From Dugong dugon (Eukaryota; Chordata; Mammalia; Sirenia; Dugongidae), in contig CM057481.1 in NCBI GenBank assembly GCA_030035585.1, positions 60,521,128-60,585,127 of the forward strand: a stretch of 64,000 nucleotides of DNA, in the 5' to 3' direction. Below, piece by piece: positions 56,990 to 64,000 of the stretch; the stretch's first letter is position 1, and every line of letters begins with the position of its first letter. The translations under genes and the position numbers were made by a program. The notes below the pieces were generated by a model, which saw only the letters and a list, made by a program, of their open reading frames with translations, did no database searches and was not told the origin of the DNA.

Positions 56990-57175
56990 GAGAATCACGG
57001 AGTGACAGAGCTCCAAGAGGCTTTAGAGTTGATCTAGTCCAACCCCTTCTACTACAGATGGGGAAACTGAGGCTCAGGAAGGCGATGTGCTTTGCCCCGG
57101 GTTCTGCAGCTAATGGCAGGATCAGGACTAGAACTGTGATCTCCTCAGCTCCTAATCCGACCCTCTAACCTTGTA
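56990..57175 (+). repeat. MIR-class SINE
   Basis: Order: 'gttgatctagtccaacccct', 'acagatggggaaactgaggc', 'tcaggaaggcgatgtgcttt', 'aactgtgatctcctcagctc'. MIR or MIR3 type. Confidence 0.82.
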
Positions 57176-57314
57176 AAATAAAATAAACCATAAAACTTTT
57201 AGTTTGTATGTGTTTTACATCACAAAAACAAATTTGGAAGGCACAAAGTGGGAAAAATATTCTCAATATTTTTTACTGATATCATCTCTAGGCTAATGAG
57301 GAATTTACTTCTGT

Positions 57315-57445
57315 GCTGTTAACTAGCTTTGTGGCCTTGGCAAGTCACTTCCCATCTCTGGGCCTTGGTTTCCCCCACTGTTAAACAAGACTAGATCAGG
57401 TCATTTTAGGATTTAGTCTAGTTTCAATACTCTGCAATTCCCGTG
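57315..57445 (+). repeat. MIR-class SINE
   Basis: 'ctagctttgtggccttggca', 'agtcacttcccatctctggg', 'ccttggtttcccccactgtt' and 'aagactagatcaggtcattt' match the MIR 'gtgtgaccttgggcaagtcac' series in sense orientation. Confidence 0.82.
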
Positions 57446-58209
57446 ATAACTGAGTCTGTGATGATCCTTCCCACATCACTACACAAAGAACGAGACCATG
57501 TCAGGCTCATTAAGCAACTCCCAAGTAATGATTAGTAGCCTAGATTCCCCTGGCTGCCCATGAGGGTTAGGTAACCTTCAAAACTGCAATGCCACATGCT
57601 TCTTTGGTCTAATTGTTAGCTGTCTGCAGCGCAGTGGAAACTGAGGCTAGGGGAGAGAGGTGGAAAACACACACAGCAGCTTTCCAGGAGTGCCTGGACT
57701 TCAGCTCAAAGGGAATCCAGTCCAGTCCTTATGTTCTCAAGGCTCCCTTGCTGTGCACGCCTACTCTCGTTCCTCTTTCACATTCTAGCACCCAGAAGTA
57801 TCACTATCATTACTCTCACTGGCTCACTCAATGTGAATTCTGGATTAGATAAAGAGGAGTCTGGCTTTCCTCTTCAAGACAAAGGCCCCAAGCTGGAGCA
57901 ACAGGTGGGAAAAGAACAAAGTGGAATCTCTGAGGAGAGGAAAGTCTACGGACAAGCCGTATCCAGTGGGAGGACACCCTGGAGTCTTGGTGCCAGCCCA
58001 AGTCTGCTATCCCCACGGTGCCTGTGACCAGCTTTGGCCACAGCCCACAGAGGTGCGGAGGAGGTACCTCAGGCCCCCTGTGCCTACTCCTGTCAGTCAC
58101 AGGTGCCTTAGGCTGGTTCTAACCTTTCAGGCTCAACCCCACACACCTGGCTGGCCCAGCGTCTTTCTTGGATTTGACCCCTTTCAGCCACAATCCATAT
58201 GTCAGTGTG
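57446..58209. other. unassigned sequence
   Basis: No supported gene; overlapping frames at 57613-58214 are arbitrary. Confidence 0.4.
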
Positions 58210-58662
58210 TGTGAGTTTCCTAGGATTGCCATAGTGAAGTGAGTGGTTCAGAACAACAGGAAATTCACGCCTCACAGCTCTGGAGGCGAGAAGTCGGAGA
58301 TCAGATTCTGAGGGCTCTGAGGGAGAATCTGTTCCCGCCTCTCTCCCAGCTTCCGGTGACAGCAGTGATCCTGGGTGTTCCCTGGTTTTTAGACTCACCG
58401 CTCTGTCTCTGTCCATCACACGGCATTCTTCCTGTGTGTTTGTGTGTCTCTGTGTCTTGTCTCCTCTTTCATAGGAGACCACTCATGGAGTCTCCGTGAG
58501 TGAAAATCGACTCGATAGCAACTAGTTGGTACTGGTCTGCCCCAGCATGACCTCAACTGATACCATCTTCAAAGACTCTATTTCCAAACAAGATCACGTT
58601 CACAGGTACAGAGGGTAGGACTTCAGCCTAGCTTTGGGGGAGATACAATTCAATCCATAACA
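58210..58662 (-). mobile_element. MLT1-like LTR with nested AfroSINE fragment
   Basis: The plus strand starts 'gagtttcctaggattgccat', the reverse of the MLT1 end, continues 'cacagctctggaggcgagaa' and 'ccaaacaagatcacgttcac', and ends 'caattcaatccataaca'. A 3' fragment of an AfroSINE or RTE (58483-58536) sits inside. Confidence 0.82.
58483..58536 (+). mobile_element. AfroSINE/RTE 3' tail fragment
   Basis: Only the shared tail is present: 'gagtctccgtgagtgaaaat' then 'cgactcgatagcaactagtt' then 'ggtactggt'. Too short to tell SINE from RTE, but the 'actagttggtactggt' end is SINE-like. Confidence 0.75.
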
Positions 58663-60354
58663 ACGCCCTTCTCTTCCTACTGGGCCTGGCCCTGTCTCAA
58701 TCCACAGTGACCTCCTGGCCATGTCACTGCCAAGTAGATCAAGAAGCCACTTTCTTGGCTTCTCTTGGGCCATCTCTACCAAATGAATGACTATCTGAGT
58801 GACAATTTACCTGGTGCTGATAGATGTTGCCGGGTGAGGAACCAGTCTAAGGCCTCTCCTGGCCCTGAGAACCTGTTCAGGCCTGTCCCCATGCTGTCCT
58901 ATGTAAGCCCTCTGCACTGGCTGAAGCCATCTGGTTTCTGTTCTCTGGGTATACTTTGGATTTTCTACACTCCCCCACTTTCCTGACCCCATTTGTTCTC
59001 GCCTTGGTGCCCTCTGTGTCCATCTTCCCCTGATGCAACCCTATGAAATGTTCAAGGCCTGGTTCAGATGTCACCTCCTCTAATAAGCACCCCATCACCT
59101 CAGGGAGGAGGATTTCCCTCCTGTGAGACATCAGAATCAACTTGATGACAATTTTTTTTTTTAAACTCCATATGGCCACATGGCACTCACCACTGGAAAG
59201 ACTGTGCATCCCAAAAGGGAGGGAGCCCAAGCACCCAGCAAGGTGCCTGCCCCTAGGAGTAATGATGTTGACGGTTTCCATATGCCCTCTGCTCTAGCCC
59301 AGCGGCTGACTTCCTGGGCTACATGGAGGGCTCCTTCCTTCCTGCTTACAGTTACATGCAGGAGACAGAGGGGGAGTGGCAGACCCTCTCTGCAGGGTCC
59401 ATCCTCTCAAGGAAACCCATGCCCCAGCCTTCACCTCGGGTCCTGGTACCCCCTCCTCCAACTTTCAGGCCCAGCCCTGCCATCACTGGCCTGAGTTAGT
59501 GCACATCCCCTGCGGCTCCCAGACAGCCTGCCCATGTGGGAAACTAGTCCTCTTTATTAAAATGTCCTCCAATTACCGAGTTCACTGTGCCATCTCTTCC
59601 TTCTCGGACCGATTGATAAGTAATCAGATATTGTAGTAGGGATGCATGAAGAGACAGGTGAAATAGATCTTGCCCTCAGGGAATCTGCAAACTACTTGGA
59701 GAGACAAAGGTAACTGCTAAACAATACTAAGTGTACCAAAAAGCAGAAAGTCTGTAATGAGTGGGCACAGGACCATGGCGGCAGGAGTGTGGCGAGCACA
59801 GAGAAGCGTAACTCGAGTTGGGTCTTGTGGGTTGGAGGATCTGGGGATGAGGGGAGAGGCCAGGCTGGGCCAATATAATGCCTATTTAGGAACCTAGTCT
59901 TCAGAAACAAGTCTCATAATCCCTCAAAGTGGGCTCCCCAAAATCCTAGAGGATTACCTCTGTTGCCACATACAGGAGCCCCAACTTTCCGTGATTAAAT
60001 CCTGAAAAAGACTAAGCAGGTAGTTTCTGGAGTTCCATGTTTAGATTTATTTTTTCAGTTCTACTCCTAACAGAAATTGAAAGCTTCTCCTGATTTAAAA
60101 ATAGAATAACAAAAAAGCAAAATCTCTTTAGGGAAGGCCCATTAAACAAGCGTACCAGTCAGAAAGAGGCATATTTACCTAAAGGTGAAGGAAGAGTTTT
60201 CACGAAAGCCAATGTGATATCCTTGTACTATATAGCACATTACATAGAAAGAAATAATATTTCGTTGTTTACTGACTAAAGTGAATGAGGTTAAGTTTGT
60301 GTCGAAAATAATAGCGATTTGGGCACACCTAGCAGCTCTGCACTTGTGTGTATG
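58663..60354. other. mostly unassigned; weak L2 patch at 59035-59110
   Basis: An L2-like block, 'gttcagatgtcacctcctct', lies near 59062. Another weak one is near 59640-59710 ('cttgccctcagggaatctgc'). No supported gene. The 104- and 134-residue frames near 58877-59494 lie on opposite strands and are arbitrary. Confidence 0.4.
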
Positions 60355-60475
60355 TGGCCATTCATTCAACAAGTTGTTATTAAGCCTCTATCAGATGCAC
60401 AGGGCAGCTGTTGAGTGAGGGGATCGGGTGCTAAGGATAATTCAAAGACATTCTTGTCCTCTAAGAACTATATTT
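60355..60475 (+). repeat. L2 fragment
   Basis: 'ggccattcattcaacaagtt', 'gcacagggcagctgttgagt' and 'acattcttgtcctctaagaa' follow the L2 order of '..attcaacaaatatt..' to '..cctgccctcaagga..'. Confidence 0.6.
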
Positions 60476-60484
60476 TAATTAGTA

Positions 60485-60735
60485 AAATAAGAACTACCAT
60501 TTATCGAGGGCCGGCCATAGGCCAGGCAGAGTGCTGGTCACCTCACAGTTGTTACCATATTTCATCCTTCCAACAACCTTGCAGGGCAGGTATTGTTAAT
60601 GCCATCTAAAGACAAGTAAGCTCAGAACCAGAAAAGTGGCTTCACCAAGATCACACAGCTGACAAGTTAGTAGAACATGGACTTGAGCCCTCGTTAATCT
60701 GATTCCAAAATTCACCTCTTTCCCCTGTACCATCC
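60485..60735 (+). repeat. MIR SINE, near full length
   Basis: Complete MIR order is visible: 'ataagaactaccatttatcg', 'ggccaggcagagtgctggtc', 'caacaaccttgcagggcagg', 'aagatcacacagctgacaag', 'cttgagccctcgttaatctg'. Confidence 0.88.
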
Positions 60736-61222
60736 TTCCTCACACGCTGCCCTGAAAAACCCTACAACTGTGAGGCAAGAATCTGGGTATGCCATGTATT
60801 GACTCCCATAGGAGTTTAGAGACCACTGTGGGCTGGAGTGACTGAGAGGGAAGGCTTCTACCTACATTCTCACTTTTAGGTTTTGATCTTCAGGCTGGGA
60901 AACTTAAAGGCAAAAGAGAAAAAGAGCCACATTTAAAAGTCTCCATTCATGTACTAGTCCACCTTGCACATATCCTAGACATGTACAGTGACCATGATAA
61001 GCTGCCTTGATGAATGGGTGTGCTGTGCTTTAGAAATACAAAGCGTACCTGCCAGATAATACTCCTAGGTCACTCAGCATGGGAGTGGAGAAAACACTAT
61101 TGTTTTCTGTGCCCTGTAGGGCTAGAATTCAGCTGCTACTGAGCTCTGGCCTCCACACGCCATGGATCTGCTTGATAGCAAATATGCGGTACCTTTGAAG
61201 AGGGCAGTAAGGCTATGCTGCT
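60736..61222. other. unassigned sequence
   Basis: No supported gene or named repeat. Confidence 0.4.
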
Positions 61223-61858
61223 ATTGTTAGGGGCCATCGAGTTGGTTCCAACTCATAGTGACCCTATGTACAACAGAACGAAACACTGCCTGGTCCTGTG
61301 CCATCCTCATGATCATTGCTATGCTTGAGCCCACTGTTGCAGCCCCTGGGTCAATCCCGCCTGATAACATGTCCAAAGTATGTGAGACAAAGTCTCATCA
61401 TCTCTGCTTCGAAGGAGCATTCTGGCTGTACTTCTTCCAAGACAGATTTGTTTGTTCTTTTGGCAGCCCATGATATATTTAATATTCTTCACCAACACCA
61501 TAATGCCAAGGCGTCAATTCTTCCTGGGTCTTCCTTATTCACTGTCCAGCTTTCGCATGCATATGAGGCTATTGAAAACACCATGGCTTGGGTCAGGTGT
61601 ACTTTAGTCCTTAAAGTGACATCTTTGCTTTTTAACACTTTAAAGAGGTCTTTTGCAGCAGATTTGCCCAATGCAATGTATCGTTTGATTTCTTGACTGC
61701 TGCTTCCATGGGCATTGATTGTGGATCCAAGTAAAATGAAATCCTTGACAACTTCAATTTTTTCTGCATTTATCATGATGTTGCTTATTGGTCCAGTTGT
61801 GAGGATTTTTGTTTTCTTCATGTTGAGGTGTAATCTATACTGAAGGCTGTAGTCTTTT
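61223..61858 (-). mobile_element. RTE-class LINE 3' end, internally deleted
   Basis: The plus strand starts with the reverse of the RTE 3' terminus ('attgttaggggccatcgagt') and continues through RT-downstream sequence ('cataatgccaaggcgtcaat', 'gcatgcatatgaggctattg') to 'gtaatctatactgaaggctg'. Compared with 47500-47714, a segment is missing near 61348 ('cctgggtcaatcccgcctga'). Antisense relative to 46276-47714. Its open frames are antisense shadows. Confidence 0.9.
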
Positions 61859-62660
61859 CTAGCTTAGGAAAAATGAATGAAAGAATTAACTAGATAATTC
61901 TGGTCACTATTCTGTTACTAAGGAAAAGAGATGGCGGAGTTTGGCTGGTTGAGCAAAACATTGTTTTTAGCTTAGTCCTGGTCTCCATCCAAGAGGCTGG
62001 ATTCTGGAAAGCTTTGGGTAGGAGGAGTAGGGGAGCAGAGTTAAGTTAAGCTTTAAGGAAAGCCATGGCTTAACAGTGGACATCAACTCCCAACTACACC
62101 ATCGTGTATGTTTGACCTCGCTCAAAACATTCTTCCCAGGCTCAGTGTTTCTCAAGAGCACAGAAGAAGGCTGCTGATGACCTTGGGTATCAGAAGTGTA
62201 GGGAGGGAGGACCAGTTTGTACTGTTTGCCAATTTCTGTGGTATAAACACTCCAAACTCAGTGCAGTTCAAGGTTATCGATATAGCATGTAGTGGTTTGT
62301 GAAATTCCTGAAAATGTAACAGTCCACTCTCTCATCATTGGGGTCATCCTGCTCTAGTCCCACATGCCTGGAATTTCTTAAGTTGGCCACTCAGATGATG
62401 GGGGGACTAGGCATCCTGTTCTTCACAGTTTCCACCAGTTGCTGGTTCCAAACCAATGAGAGACAAGGCTCCTCATGCACTGGTGACTCAGATAGCAGGG
62501 ATATGTTCTGGTGGAAATCTTTCCACACTCTGGGGAAGTTTTTCTAAACGGAATGGCTGAAAAAAGAAGGAACTAGTGGCTCCCAAAATGGAAGCGCATT
62601 TTAAACGGGCCAGGGCCTGCCTGGATCGCACTTTTGAAGTTGCTTTCCTGGTTGGTGCTA
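61859..62660. other. unassigned sequence
   Basis: No supported gene or named repeat. Confidence 0.4.
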
Positions 62661-62676
62661 CCTGAAGCCTGGAATA

Positions 62677-62873
62677 TTAAAAAACAAAACAAAAAAACCT
62701 AGTTGTTGTCGAGTCGACTCTGACTCATGGTGACCCCATGTGTGCAGAGTAGAACTGCTCCATAGGGATTTCAAGGCTGTGCCTTTTTGGAAGCTGATTC
62801 TTTCAAGGCACCTCTGAGTGGGTTTGAATGGCCAACCTTCTGGTTAGTAGTCAAGTGCTTAACCACTGCACAA
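62677..62873 (-). mobile_element. AfroSINE with target duplication
   Basis: Reverse copy beginning with an inverted tail ('aaaaaacaaaacaaaaaaac') and 'gttgtcgagtcgactctgac', ending at 'gtgcttaaccactgca'. Flanking repeats gaagcctggaata (62664-62676) and gaagactggaata (62874-62886) are 12 of 13 identical. Confidence 0.95.
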
Positions 62874-62886
62874 GAAGACTGGAATA

Positions 62887-63503
62887 CGACTGGGAATCGG
62901 GGCAACAGCACTTTGCCAGCAGCTAGATGAGATTTTGGGGGTGGAATTAGAGGAACTAGAAAATTGTGTTCTTTATGTTTTTCTGCCCTTCTAGTTTTTC
63001 AGCTGCAAAGCTATCCTTGACAGCTAGAAAAATAAAATGGCTCTGAGGAGTCCTATCTTGAGACATTTCACACTATTGGCAGGCTTCATCATTTTATGGC
63101 TTGCGTGTTTCTTTTCCCTCCAGCTAGAGAGATGATTCAAAAATTCTCTCTGCTGAAAGCTTCTGACAGCAGGGACCTTGCCTTAGGCATGCAGAAGAAA
63201 TATAATTGGTACTTTCTGAATGAATTATTACAGGTGGCTTGAGAGCAGGGAGGTAGGTTGGTGCTGTGCGGTCCCCTTGGAGGCAGCAGTCCCGTCTCTG
63301 GCACTGCATTAGCAGACTGCCCTAGGGCCAAGGGCAGGGTGTGGCTGATGGTCCTGGTCCTTGGCAGGGCCCCCTGTGACTGAAGCTCTTACACTAAGGC
63401 AGCAGTGTGGTCAGGGCTGATGGTCCAGTTATTCTAACCAGGTGTGAGGTGTGGAATCACCTTGCAAAGAGAAATTTGGCCTTTGTTCTCAGTTCTTTTG
63501 ATC
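62887..63503. other. unassigned sequence
   Basis: No supported gene or named repeat. Confidence 0.4.
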
Positions 63504-63960
63504 CATACCAATACCTGAGGCTCATGGTGGGGGGCTGACCAGACTAAGAGGGATCACCTGGGGGCCTGATGCTGACTAAACCTCATGAGGCATGATGTAG
63601 TCTATCATGGCCACATAGTGAGCCTGAGAAGAGCCCTGAACAGGGAGGCTCAGATGGACCTTCCTGGTTGGTGACTATGCACAGGAGCGGGTAGCACATC
63701 CCTGTTTGGGACATGGAAGCTCTGTGCCATGACCCCTCCCAGACCTCACCCTATGGGTCTCTTCATTTGTATCCTTTTTGATTGTAATAAATCTGCAGCA
63801 AGCATGGTGTACTCTGAATTCTGTGAGTTGTTCCAGGGAATTTTTGAACCTACAGGGACAGTGAGAACCAGCAGGGGTTGGTGTCTGCCTGTCTGGCAGT
63901 CTGAAAACAGGTGTTCTTCTAATATGTGAGCTCTGACCCAGCTCCAGGTGACTGGGGCTG
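63504..63960 (+). mobile_element. old endogenous-retrovirus-type LTR fragment
   Basis: Plus-strand relative of the LTR at 7441-7945 (shared 'gatgctgactaa', 'atcatggccacat', 'tttgggacatggaagctct', 'cccagacctcac'). AATAAA (in 'gtaataaatctgca') at about 63787 is followed by 'attctgtgagttgttccagg', as in LTR R-U5 regions. The right edge is uncertain and may continue past the window. Confidence 0.7.
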
Positions 63961-64000
63961 AGAGGGAGAGGGTGTTGTGTGAGTGGCCTGTGACGAGATT

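Overview
This is mammalian nuclear DNA, almost certainly from an afrotherian and most likely an elephant or close relative. The diagnostic signal is a dozen copies or fragments of a tRNA-derived SINE of the AfroSINE type. They carry an internal tRNA-like promoter and share a 3' tail (core GAGTCGGAATCGACT-like) with several RTE-class LINE fragments that are also present. Species assignment is inferred from remembered repeat families; no database was searched.

The window is gene-poor. Nearly every long open frame is a chance frame, a piece of a dead LINE, or a translated simple repeat. The only plausible host coding sequence is a short minus-strand first exon at 56010-56103. It starts at an ATG, ends at a good splice donor, and sits at the edge of a small CpG-rich stretch (56030-56480) that could be its promoter. 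I do not recognise the gene and could not find its next exon.

The rest is layered transposon insertion. Ancient MIR and L2 fragments form the background (for example 10005, 14860, 15665, 18045, 32435, 54325, 56990, 60355). Old L1, DNA-transposon and ERVL-MaLR/MLT1-type LTR copies landed in these. Younger L1s, RTEs and AfroSINEs landed in those. Several nests can be read exactly because target-site duplications survive: gatac at 1062/1639, cccag at 12102/12615, tatgg at 33313/33786, and a 13-bp perfect duplication at 17253/17431.

Layout: 1-9605 sparse, with an L1 tail interrupted by an LTR that is itself interrupted by a SINE (837-2369); 9606-11380 a 34-bp minisatellite, then a MIR split by an LTR split by an L1; 12107-12614 a solo LTR; 14860-18210 L2, MIR, trinucleotide repeat, SINE and MER5-like fragments; 18500-24607 a long degenerate L1 carrying a 2-kb composite insert (21031-23049); 24751-25910 a 58-unit polypurine minisatellite; 26225-35710 scattered SINE, L1, LTR and L2 pieces; 38757-42590 a four-level L1 nest; 42859-49715 MLT1 LTR, inverted-repeat element, RTE, LTR and L1; 51665-52830 L1 3' UTR; 54325-56480 SINE in L2, 68-bp minisatellite, candidate exon and CpG island; 56990-63960 MIR, MLT1, RTE, SINE and an LTR related to the one at 7441.

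I found no coherent new gene system. The most unusual objects are the composite insert at 21031-23049, the inverted-repeat element at 45042-45380, and the minisatellite next to the candidate exon.
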